Below are positions 1 to 7,211 of a stretch of 14,769 bases of DNA, piece by piece. Within the stretch, counting starts at the first letter, position 1. Each line of letters opens with the position of its first letter. The notes under the pieces are model-generated. The model saw nothing but the letters and a program-made list of their open reading frames with translations, was not told the origin of the DNA and did not search any database. The stretch comes from an uncultured Blautia sp. (lineage in GTDB: Bacteria > Bacillota > Clostridia > Lachnospirales > Lachnospiraceae): assembly GCA_900547615.1 (NCBI GenBank), contig URHH01000058.1:1-14769 (forward strand), in the 5' to 3' direction. The position numbers and the translations under genes were made by a program.

Positions 1-237
1 AAGATTTGGGTGACCTGCCGCCTGAAAGGTCAGGAGCTTTTCGTGGACGTAAAAGATGAGGGTGTGGGAATCCCGGACGTAAAACAGGCAATGGAGCCAC
101 TTTATACCACAAAGCCGGAAAAAGACCGCTCCGGAATGGGATTTACCTTTATGGAAGCTTTTATGGACGAAATTTCCGTAGAATCAAAAGTGGGAGAGGG
201 AACGGTAGTCCATATGAAAAAGGCGATAAGGAGATAA
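1..237 (+). CDS. spoIIAB: SpoIIAB, anti-sigma-F factor / serine kinase, 3' part
   Basis: The gene is cut by the left edge: reading from base 1 gives the last 78 residues of a protein whose family is about 145 residues long. SpoIIAB binds and silences sigma-F and phosphorylates the anti-anti-sigma factor SpoIIAA before forespore activation. The visible part is the C-terminal half of a GHKL-type ATPase: an acidic-glycine box (DEGVGI) is followed by a lid containing TTKPEKDRSGMGF, the G2-like ATP box, and then the final strands (VESKVGEGTVVHM). Its stop codon lies 2 nt before the sigF start, and the sigF ribosome-binding site (AAGGAGA) is inside its last codons, so the two are translationally linked as in other endospore formers. 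The identification rests on these motifs plus the adjacent sigF. Confidence 0.93.
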   Translation, partial: KIWVTCRLKGQELFVDVKDEGVGIPDVKQAMEPLYTTKPEKDRSGMGFTFMEAFMDEISVESKVGEGTVVHMKKAIRR

Positions 238-239
238 AA

Positions 240-971
240 ATGAATCAGACTCTTGCTCTCATCGGGCGCGCACACCAGGGAGATAAAGAAGCAAGAGATA
301 CTTTATTTGAGGAAAACACAGGGCTTATTTACAGTGTGGCAAGACGCTTCACAGGAAGAGGCGTGGAGATGGAAGACCTCTTTCAGATTGGAAGCATCGG
401 GCTTTTAAAGGCGGTAGATAAGTTTAACCTGGATTTTGAAGTACAGTTTTCCACCTATGCGGTCCCTATGATCGCAGGGGAAATCAAGCGCTACCTTCGG
501 GACGACGGAATTCTGAAGGTAAGCCGCTCTCTAAAGGAAAATCATTATCGGATTTATAAGGCGCGGGAAGGTCTGGAACGAAAGCTTGGGAGAGAACCAA
601 CTTTAACAGAGCTTGGAAAAGAACTGAAAATGCCGATGGAAGAACTTGTCATGACTCTGGAATCCGGCGCGGAGGTGGAATCTCTTCAAAAGACTATTTA
701 TCAGGGGGAAGGTCAGGAGATTTCTCTTCTGGACAAGCTGCCGGAAAAGGAAAACCAGCAGGAACATCTTTTAAACAGATTATTTCTGGAAGAAATTTTA
801 AAAGACCTGGACGCCAGAGAGCGAAAGCTTATATATATGCGTTATTTTCAGGATATGACACAGACGGAAATCGCAAAAGTTATGGAAATATCTCAGGTAC
901 AGGTCTCCAGAATGGAAAAACGGATATTGAAACGGCTCCAGGAACAGGCGGAGAGAAGGGGTGAGGTTTGA
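240..971 (+). CDS. sigF: RNA polymerase sigma-F factor (forespore-specific)
   Basis: This is a complete sigma-70-family factor of 243 residues, close to the usual SigF length of about 250. Region 2 is clear at residues 28-85 (ARRFTGRGVEMEDLFQIG, then KFNLDFEVQFSTYAVPMI and GEIKRYLRDDG, the core-binding and -10 recognition helices). Region 3 follows at roughly 95-150 and a region 4 helix-turn-helix closes the protein (TQTEIAKVMEISQVQVSRME). It directs the first compartment-specific transcription in the forespore and is held inactive by SpoIIAB, encoded immediately upstream with a 2-nt gap. The spoIIAA gene presumably lies left of the window. Unlike several clostridia, no spoVA genes follow in the same direction; a sugar-utilisation gene starts 93 nt downstream with no clear terminator between. 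Confidence 0.96.
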   Translation: MNQTLALIGRAHQGDKEARDTLFEENTGLIYSVARRFTGRGVEMEDLFQIGSIGLLKAVDKFNLDFEVQFSTYAVPMIAGEIKRYLRDDGILKVSRSLKENHYRIYKAREGLERKLGREPTLTELGKELKMPMEELVMTLESGAEVESLQKTIYQGEGQEISLLDKLPEKENQQEHLLNRLFLEEILKDLDARERKLIYMRYFQDMTQTEIAKVMEISQVQVSRMEKRILKRLQEQAERRGEV

Positions 972-1064
972 ATTTCGGGGAGAATATCCAGATTTTGGGA
1001 AAAATAAAAAGAGGATAATTTGGTAAAATAAAAACAGATATACAAATGAGAAAGGAAGGAAAAT

Positions 1065-2015
1065 ATGGATAAAAAAGAAAAAATACTGTATGCCGCTCTT
1101 TGTATGACAAGACAATGCTGGGAGCAGGGAATTCTGACTCAGGCAGCTATGGAAATACAGAAGGAAGAATTATGGGAACTGATGGCAGAAGATATGACAG
1201 TTCGGCAAAGTGAAGACGGAAGGCTTTGTAATATAGAGAATACTCCGGCTGTAACAGATTCTTCCTTCTGTATTCCGTCGGTGTATTTGCTTGGGGAAAA
1301 AGAAGGAAAAGGAAAGTACGGAAAAGCAGCGGAAAAAAATCTTGATTTTCTTTTAAACAGAGCACAAAGAAGCGGGGACGGAATTCTTTATCATATGATA
1401 AATACCAGGGAAATATGGGCGGATTCTGCTGCATTTCTTCCATATTCTCTGGCGCTGGCAGGATTTTATGAGGAAGCTTATCAGCAGATGGAAGGAATCT
1501 GCAGCAGGCTTTACAGAGAGAAAGAAGGGCTGTATTTTCATATATGGGACGATGGAAAAAAACAGTTTTTACGCCCGCTTTTTTGGGGCGTGGGAAATGG
1601 CTGGATCTTAACAGGGCTTCTTCGAACGCTTCTTGTGTGGAATCATCAATATGCAAAAGAAGAGAAGCAGATGAAAAAGAGGTTTTTTGAATTACTGGAT
1701 AATATGCTTTGGCTGGAAACGAAGGAACATGGCTTTCATGATATTCTTGACGATAAGGATTCTTTTTGTGAATCAGAAACGGCTGCAATGATAGCGTATA
1801 CGATTTACAGAGGAATAAAAGAAGGAATTGTGAAAAAAGATTATATGTGCAGGGCAGATTGCATAAGAGAAGCGCTGTATAAAAAAATAAAAGAGACAGG
1901 AATTGTAATGGATGCCTCCGGCTCTCCTGATTTTTTGGGAAAAGGAACATCTGTGGAATGTCAGGCTCATGTAATTATGATGGAACAGGCATATGACGAT
2001 GTTCGAAAATCTTAA
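1065..2015 (+). CDS. GH105/GH88-like unsaturated glycuronyl hydrolase
   Basis: The product (316 residues, no signal peptide, so cytoplasmic) resembles the YteR/YesR type of unsaturated rhamnogalacturonyl hydrolases, which hydrate the double bond of the terminal 4,5-unsaturated uronic acid left by pectin lyases. Supporting motifs are WADSAAFLPYSLALAG at 118-133, matching the family W-x-D motif with Asp120 as likely catalytic residue, and WGVGNGW at 174-180, matching the family WGRGNGW signature. The repeated aromatic-rich helices fit an (alpha/alpha)6 barrel. It is somewhat shorter than YteR (about 370 residues). The ATG is preceded by an AAGGAAGG-type ribosome-binding site. As the first gene of the cassette it points to a pectin-, rhamnogalacturonan- or glycosaminoglycan-derived substrate. 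The exact uronide specificity cannot be read from the sequence. Confidence 0.8.
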   Translation: MDKKEKILYAALCMTRQCWEQGILTQAAMEIQKEELWELMAEDMTVRQSEDGRLCNIENTPAVTDSSFCIPSVYLLGEKEGKGKYGKAAEKNLDFLLNRAQRSGDGILYHMINTREIWADSAAFLPYSLALAGFYEEAYQQMEGICSRLYREKEGLYFHIWDDGKKQFLRPLFWGVGNGWILTGLLRTLLVWNHQYAKEEKQMKKRFFELLDNMLWLETKEHGFHDILDDKDSFCESETAAMIAYTIYRGIKEGIVKKDYMCRADCIREALYKKIKETGIVMDASGSPDFLGKGTSVECQAHVIMMEQAYDDVRKS

Positions 2016-2055
2016 AAAATGAGCGAAAAATGAACCTGTATTTCAGAAAAAGGAA

Positions 2056-2064
2056 TGCTAAAAT
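2056..2064 (+). promoter_or_regulatory. Possible extended -10 promoter before the sugar-binding protein gene
   Basis: An extended -10 element (TGC followed by TAAAAT) sits about 30 nt before the binding-protein start. The sequence 17-18 nt further upstream (around CTGTAT) is a poor -35 box, so activity would depend on the extended -10 or on an activator. No palindromic operator or clear catabolite-responsive element was found nearby. Confidence 0.33.
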
Positions 2065-2094
2065 ACAATCATAAATTAAAGGAGGACGTAACAT

Positions 2095-3372
2095 ATGAAG
2101 AAAAGAGTATTAGCAATTCTCGCAGCTGCTGCAATGGCTGCAACTACATTTACAGTTCCTGTATTTGCAGAAGAAGAGGAACCTGTTACACTGACCTACT
2201 GGGGCTGGGACTCCAATTATTATCAGCCAGTAATTGATGCTTATATGGAATCACACCCGAATGTTAAGATTGAAGCAACTGCAACAGAATGGGGAGATAT
2301 GCTTACAAAAGCGCAGCAGGCGCTTGCTTCCGGGTCAGAGCTTCCGACGATTATTCCGATGGATATTACACTGATCGGAAACTGGAAGAAGATGGGGATT
2401 ACAGAAAATCTTCTGGATTACGGGCTTGACACAAGTAAGTACAATCCGGCGCTCATTGAAGCTGCTACAGATGAAGATGGAAAAGTTGTCGGACTGTTTG
2501 AAAATGTATGTCCTGCAGGTATCGCATACAAACGCGACCTTGCAAAAGAATATTTTGGAACAGACGATCCGGCTGAACTGGCTGAAATGTTCAGCAGCTA
2601 TGACGCTTATGTAGAAAAAGGAAAAGAAGTAGCAGAAAAATCTGATGGTGAAGTATTCTTATTCCATTCCGGACAGGCTGTAGCTGAGTGGTTATATTTT
2701 GCAAGTGATATTGCAAACGTAACAGACGATACCATTAATATGACAGATAAAATGACTGACGTTATGGGCAAACTTGTTGAGTTAAGAGATGCGGGCGCTG
2801 TAGACAGCTACCAGAATGGTACAGCTGAGGCAAATGCTACTTATGCAGATGACAAACACATCTTCTATCCATGTCCTGACTGGGCGCTTACATATTATAT
2901 CGAAGGAAATGACCCGGAAGGCTCCGGAAACTGGGGACTTATAAAAGCGCCTGTAGGATACAGCCACGGCGGTACTGCAATGGGAATTACTTCTTCCGCA
3001 ACAGAAGAACAGAAAGAAGCAGCATATGATTTTATTACATGGGCAATTTCCTCAGAAGAGGGAGCAATTGTAGCAAAAGACAAAGCCGGATATATTACAC
3101 AGGATACAACAATTGCAACAGACGAGTTCTGCAAACGTGCTGACGAAGACTTCTTTGGCGGACAGGATATTTCTTCTCTGTATTACAAAGATATAGCATC
3201 TTCCATTTCTATTGCAACACCTTCTGTATTTGACAATGATATTGTAAGCGTAAGAAACGATGTTGCACAGCAGCTTATGAATGACAAAGAGATGACTGTA
3301 GACGATGCAGTAAAAGCGGCAGTAGAAGAACTTGGCCAGCTTGTGACTGATGAGACTGTAACAATTAAATAA
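2095..3372 (+). CDS. ABC importer extracellular sugar-binding protein (family 1)
   Basis: The 425-residue protein has a classic Sec signal peptide (MKKRVLAILAAAAMAATTFTVPVFA, residues 1-25, written here only as a description of basic start, Ala-rich core and an AxA-like end) followed by a mature family 1 solute-binding fold (TLTYWGWDSNYYQPVIDAY, then WGDMLTKAQQALASGSELPT). Such proteins deliver oligosaccharides to MalF/MalG-type permeases. Translation starts after a strong AAAGGAGG. Two permease segments follow, so this is the receptor of a sugar importer. Unusually for a Gram-positive binding protein there is no lipobox cysteine, so membrane anchoring by a lipid is not predicted. The ligand is probably an oligosaccharide suited to the neighbouring GH105 and GH112 enzymes, which is inference. 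Confidence 0.9.
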   Translation: MKKRVLAILAAAAMAATTFTVPVFAEEEEPVTLTYWGWDSNYYQPVIDAYMESHPNVKIEATATEWGDMLTKAQQALASGSELPTIIPMDITLIGNWKKMGITENLLDYGLDTSKYNPALIEAATDEDGKVVGLFENVCPAGIAYKRDLAKEYFGTDDPAELAEMFSSYDAYVEKGKEVAEKSDGEVFLFHSGQAVAEWLYFASDIANVTDDTINMTDKMTDVMGKLVELRDAGAVDSYQNGTAEANATYADDKHIFYPCPDWALTYYIEGNDPEGSGNWGLIKAPVGYSHGGTAMGITSSATEEQKEAAYDFITWAISSEEGAIVAKDKAGYITQDTTIATDEFCKRADEDFFGGQDISSLYYKDIASSISIATPSVFDNDIVSVRNDVAQQLMNDKEMTVDDAVKAAVEELGQLVTDETVTIK

Positions 3373-3392
3373 AAGATAAGGGATGTGAGTGG

Positions 3393-3424
3393 AGGGGCTT
3401 ATCCGAGAAGGAAAGCCCCTTCTC
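3393..3424 (+). promoter_or_regulatory. Overlapping, mutually exclusive stem-loops between binding-protein and permease genes
   Basis: Two inverted repeats overlap here. The first pairs AGGGGCTT (3393-3400) with AAGCCCCT (3413-3420), 8 bp with a 12-nt loop. The second pairs GAGAAGG (3405-3411) with CCTTCTC (3418-3424), 7 bp with a 6-nt loop, and is followed by TTATTTT. They share bases 3418-3420 and cannot both form. Such hairpins commonly lower permease expression relative to the binding protein through partial termination or mRNA 3'-end protection; an attenuator with two states is also possible. Confidence 0.6.
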
Positions 3425-3445
3425 TTATTTTCGGAGGTATTGAGT

Positions 3446-4351
3446 ATGAATAAAAGTATGAAAAAGTACAGAACAACATGGCCCATTATTTTTCTTGCGC
3501 CATTTGTAATCTGTTTTCTTCTTTTTAATCTGTTTCCTATTATATATTCGTTTTATATGAGCACATTGGAATGGGCAGGATATAATGAAAAAGTATTTGT
3601 AGGTTTTAAGAATTTTATTAATATTTTTACAAAAGATAAAGTGTTTTGGGAGTCTGTTCTTAATACGCTTCGTATTGGACTTGTTGGATTTCCTATAGCT
3701 ATTATTCTGGGACTTATTTTTGCAGAGCTGTTAAGCAATGTAAAACGTTTCAGAAGCGGACTTCAGACATTAAATTTCCTTCCGTATATTACAACACCGG
3801 TTGCTATCGGTATGATTTTTACATTTATTTTTGAAGAACATGTAGGTATTTTAAATAAATTAATTGAGCATTTTGGAGGAGACGCCATTAATTTTATTGG
3901 TACGGCAAAGTGGGCGCCTCTGGTTATATCAATTATGATCATATGGAGAAATACGGGATATTTTATGACGATGTATCTTGCAGGAATCACCTCTATTTCT
4001 GAAGATTTATATGAGGCTGCTAAAATTGACGGTGCTTCCCGAATGCAGTGCTTCTTTAAGATTACCGTTCCCCTTTTGAAAAATGTTACAACCTTCCTTG
4101 TTATTACAAGTACTATTTATATGTTCCAGATGTTTGACGAGGCAAATCTTCTTTTTACAAACCAGTCAAGCAGTACAGTGGGCGGACCGCAGCAGAGCTG
4201 TCTTACTATCGTATGGAACTTCTATAATCAGGCGTTTGGAGCAAATCCGAGAATGGGCTATGCTTCCGCAATGGCTTGCGTACTCTTTGTTATTATAGCG
4301 ATAGTTTCTATTATCGGACTTCGCATTATGAATGGAAAAGAGGAGGATTAA
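3446..4351 (+). CDS. ABC sugar transporter permease, MalF/UgpA type
   Basis: This inner-membrane permease (301 residues) carries a first membrane helix near residues 11-37 (WPIIFLAPFVICFLLFNLF), further hydrophobic spans, and the cytoplasmic EAA loop that docks the ATPase (EAAKIDGASRMQCFFKITVP, starting at residue 190). The start was placed at 3446 because GGAGG lies 8 nt upstream (3433-3437); the same frame is open back to 3389 but that would run through the stem-loops and has no comparable ribosome-binding site. It lies 73 nt after the binding-protein gene and 3 nt before the next ORF. No ATP-binding subunit is present, so it probably uses a shared MsmX-like ATPase encoded elsewhere. Its usual MalG-type partner is truncated in the following ORF. 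Confidence 0.92.
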   Translation: MNKSMKKYRTTWPIIFLAPFVICFLLFNLFPIIYSFYMSTLEWAGYNEKVFVGFKNFINIFTKDKVFWESVLNTLRIGLVGFPIAIILGLIFAELLSNVKRFRSGLQTLNFLPYITTPVAIGMIFTFIFEEHVGILNKLIEHFGGDAINFIGTAKWAPLVISIMIIWRNTGYFMTMYLAGITSISEDLYEAAKIDGASRMQCFFKITVPLLKNVTTFLVITSTIYMFQMFDEANLLFTNQSSSTVGGPQQSCLTIVWNFYNQAFGANPRMGYASAMACVLFVIIAIVSIIGLRIMNGKEED

Positions 4352-4354
4352 TTT

Positions 4355-6142
4355 ATGAAAAAAGCAAAATCTTTGGGACTTGGAGTAATACTCGCCGCTA
4401 TTTCCATCGTATCCTTAATTCCTTTTTGGCTGATGTTTTCCATGTCCACCTATAAAAGTGAAATGATTTTCCAGAACAATCCTATGATTCCCTCAGATTT
4501 CTTTCTGGAAAATCTGAAAACAATTTTTCAGTCAAATTTTGTACAGTCTTATTTAAACAGTTTTTTGATTTCTGCGGCTGCCATGATTCTGAGTGTTATT
4601 ATCTGTGCAATGGCGGGATATGCTATGGGAGAATATATTTTAGCCCATGATCTGGGAACTTCCGGAAATAAGGCAACTTTGTTCTCTACAGATGGAGTGC
4701 TCTGTAAAAGCTGTACATACGCATACGGACTGTACAGGGACAATCCTTTATGGGCAGAACAGGACGGGGAAGAATGGTGGCAGGCTGTATGTAATTCCAC
4801 AAAAGAACTTCTGGAAGTTTGCAAAATAAAGCCGGATGAAGTAAAGGCAGTAAGCTTCAGCGGTCAGATGATGGGTTGTCTTCCGGTTGACAGAGAAGGA
4901 AAACCTTTGCGCCGTGCTATAATATGGGCTGACCAGAGAGCGGAGCGTCAGGCATATGTTCTTGGAGAAAAAATAGAAGAAGAGCGTTTTTATAAAATAA
5001 ACGGACATAGAAACACAGCTTCTTACGGCATTCAGAAGGCAATGTGGATAAAAGAAGAAGAGCCGGAAATTTACAGAAATACGTATAAGTTTTTGAACGC
5101 AAAAGACTATATGGTGTTTCGGCTTACAGGAAAGTTTTATACAGATTGCTCGGATGCAAACAGTATGGATTGTTTTGAACTTTCTTCCAGAAGGTGGTCG
5201 GAAGAAATTGTAGAAGCGTCAGGAGTAGATATAGAAAAGCTTCCGAAAATAGTAGAATCTGTTTTTGGTGTAGGAAATGTAACAGAAAAGGCGGCAAAAG
5301 AGACGGGGCTTTCTGTGCATACAAAAGTAATTATGGGGGCAGGAGATGGAGTAGCTGCAAACGTAGGAGCAGGATGCGTAACGCCTGGCAGATTTTATTG
5401 CTGTATCGGAACTTCTGCATGGGTGGCCGGAACATCAGAAACCCCTGTTCTTGACAGAGAAAAACGAATTGTATGTTGGGCTCACGCTGTACCGGGGCTT
5501 TATTCGCCTAATGGAACAATGCAGTATGCAGGAGGTTCTTATAAATGGCTGAAGGATACCATATGCAGGGAAGAAGTAAAACTGGCGCAGATGCAAAATT
5601 GTTCTCCTTACGAAATCATAAACGAAAGAATCGGAAAGTGCAAAGCTGGGGCAGACGGACTTTTGTTTTTACCGTATCTTCTCGGGGAAAGAGCGCCGCG
5701 GTGGAATCCTCATGCGAAAGGTGTATTTTTTGGAATTACACCATCTACAACAAGAGAGCAGATTTTAAGGAGCGTAATGGAAGGGATTCTTCTGAATCTT
5801 GGGAAGTGCTTTGAGCTTTTAACAGGAGAGAACAATCCAGAGGAGATTCTTTTGATTGGCGGAGCAGCAAGAAGCAGTCAGTGGCAGCAATGTGCGGCAG
5901 ATGTGTTTCGTACGAAGGTAGGTATCCCTGTCTTTCTGGAAGAGGCGAACTCTATGGGAGCAGCTTTGATTGCAGGTGTAGGAAGTGGTATTTATAAAGA
6001 TTTTTCCGCGATAGAAAAATTTATTGAAGTAAAAGAAAAAAGAATACCGGATTCTCATGGGGAAGAAATATATAAAGAGCTTGGGGAAAAATATGAAAAG
6101 CTGTATCAAGCTCTGATACCTGTTTTCCATGAAGAAAGGTAG
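4355..6142 (+). CDS. Chimeric ORF: N-terminal fragment of MalG-type permease fused to a complete FGGY carbohydrate kinase
   Basis: One uninterrupted frame of 595 residues joins two unrelated proteins. Residues 1-90 look like the start of a second ABC sugar permease: a first helix at about 8-29, an outside segment (PMIPSDFFLENLKTIF) and a second helix (NSFLISAAAMILSVIICAMAGYA, here 68-90). The rest of the permease, including the EAA loop, is missing. Residue 91 is Met (ATG at 4625), and from there a 505-residue FGGY kinase runs complete: phosphate motif HDLGTSGNKATLF, SGQMMG, AIIWADQR, the catalytic-base region GAGDGVAANVGAG with Asp331 (Asp241 of the kinase part), GERAPRW, and the ATP-binding LIGGAARSSQWQQ. 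The best match by motif is xylulokinase-like; L-rhamnulose or another ketose is possible. The fusion start has a strong GAGGAGG, while the internal ATG has only a weak upstream purine stretch. A deletion between two genes would produce this; an assembly error is the main alternative. Confidence 0.88.
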   Translation: MKKAKSLGLGVILAAISIVSLIPFWLMFSMSTYKSEMIFQNNPMIPSDFFLENLKTIFQSNFVQSYLNSFLISAAAMILSVIICAMAGYAMGEYILAHDLGTSGNKATLFSTDGVLCKSCTYAYGLYRDNPLWAEQDGEEWWQAVCNSTKELLEVCKIKPDEVKAVSFSGQMMGCLPVDREGKPLRRAIIWADQRAERQAYVLGEKIEEERFYKINGHRNTASYGIQKAMWIKEEEPEIYRNTYKFLNAKDYMVFRLTGKFYTDCSDANSMDCFELSSRRWSEEIVEASGVDIEKLPKIVESVFGVGNVTEKAAKETGLSVHTKVIMGAGDGVAANVGAGCVTPGRFYCCIGTSAWVAGTSETPVLDREKRIVCWAHAVPGLYSPNGTMQYAGGSYKWLKDTICREEVKLAQMQNCSPYEIINERIGKCKAGADGLLFLPYLLGERAPRWNPHAKGVFFGITPSTTREQILRSVMEGILLNLGKCFELLTGENNPEEILLIGGAARSSQWQQCAADVFRTKVGIPVFLEEANSMGAALIAGVGSGIYKDFSAIEKFIEVKEKRIPDSHGEEIYKELGEKYEKLYQALIPVFHEER

Positions 6143-6151
6143 GAGACGGTT

Positions 6152-7189
6152 ATGAAAACATTGGTGGTAGACAGAGAGAAAAATCTTTCTGTAAGAGAAA
6201 TTCCGATTCCGGTTTATACAGAAAAACAGGCGCTTGTAAAAACAATAAGCTGCGGAATCTGTAATGGAACAGATGGAAAACTGATTCATCAGAAGTTTAA
6301 AGGTATCAAAAAAGAGCAGTATCCCCTTATGTTGGGACACGAGGCAGTGGGAGAAGTAATTGCAGTTGGCTCTAAGGTGAAGCGCTTTCATATAGGGGAT
6401 AAGGTTCTGCTGCCTTTTACAGGGGAAAACAGGGAGATTTATGGAGAACTTGGGTCTGCATGGGGAGCGTTCAGCGAGTATGGCATTGTAGATGATTTCG
6501 AAGCGTATGAACCAGGAAAAGCTCCTGACTCTGCTTATGCACAGACCATTCTTCCAAAGGATATAGACCCTGTAGATGCTGCGGTTATTATTACACTCAG
6601 GGAAGTTTTAAGCGCGATTTACCGATTTGGAATCCAACAGGGAAGTAAGGTAGCAGTATTTGGATGTGGACCAGTAGGACTTACCTTTGTAAAGTTTTTG
6701 AAAATTTTAGGCGCAGCTCCTGTTATTGTTTTTGACAGACATGAGGAAAAACTGCAGGAAGCGCTGGAAAAGGGAGCAGATTATGCGTTTCATACTGAAA
6801 GGTGTAATTCTAAAGAAGAGCTGCGGAAAATATGTCCTCATGGAATAGAATATGTAATAGATGCAGCGGGAATCCCAGAGCTTATTAATCAGGCTATGGA
6901 ATACATATGCGACGGAGGAAAAATCTGCTGTTATGGGATTTCTTCCAGGTGCAGTATGGAAATAGACTGGGAAAAAGCTCCTTATAACTGGCAGCTTCAG
7001 TTTCAGCAGTTTCCGGATAAAAAAGAAGAAGGAAAAGTAACAGAACAGATTCTTAAATGGATAAAAGCAGGAGAAATCAATTTAAAAGAATATATTTCAG
7101 ATTATTTTGCCTTTGACTCTGTTCTGGAAGCATTTGAAAAACTGGAAAATAGAGAGATACGTAAAAAAGGGATAGTTGTATATCCGTAA
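6152..7189 (+). CDS. Zinc-type medium-chain dehydrogenase (sugar or polyol dehydrogenase-like)
   Basis: A 345-residue medium-chain dehydrogenase/reductase. The catalytic zinc site is visible as CGICNGTD with Cys37 and as GHE with His63-Glu64. The nucleotide-binding Rossmann motif is VFGCGPVG (glycines 171, 173, 176), and the following strand ends with an Asp (VIVFDR), which normally favours NAD over NADP. The four-cysteine structural-zinc lobe common in alcohol dehydrogenases is absent. The start follows GTAGGAG, which overlaps the stop of the kinase ORF, so expression is likely coupled. It probably oxidises or reduces a sugar, polyol or aldehyde arising from the GH112/kinase pathway; the substrate cannot be deduced. 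Confidence 0.88.
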   Translation: MKTLVVDREKNLSVREIPIPVYTEKQALVKTISCGICNGTDGKLIHQKFKGIKKEQYPLMLGHEAVGEVIAVGSKVKRFHIGDKVLLPFTGENREIYGELGSAWGAFSEYGIVDDFEAYEPGKAPDSAYAQTILPKDIDPVDAAVIITLREVLSAIYRFGIQQGSKVAVFGCGPVGLTFVKFLKILGAAPVIVFDRHEEKLQEALEKGADYAFHTERCNSKEELRKICPHGIEYVIDAAGIPELINQAMEYICDGGKICCYGISSRCSMEIDWEKAPYNWQLQFQQFPDKKEEGKVTEQILKWIKAGEINLKEYISDYFAFDSVLEAFEKLENREIRKKGIVVYP

Positions 7190-7211
7190 ATATAAAACCA
7201 GGAGGTACAGT

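Noticed and set aside
1147..1950. Long minus-strand open frame opposite the GH105 gene
   Set aside because: It is antisense to a gene with clear catalytic motifs, has a low-complexity Phe/Leu/Ser-rich composition and no ribosome-binding site.
2016..2094. Catabolite-responsive or LacI-type operator before the binding-protein gene
   Set aside because: No sequence in the gap has the required palindromic form with acceptable matches.
3389..3445. Extended start for the first permease
   Set aside because: The extra residues would be translated through the stem-loops, and GGAGG is correctly placed only for the ATG at 3446.
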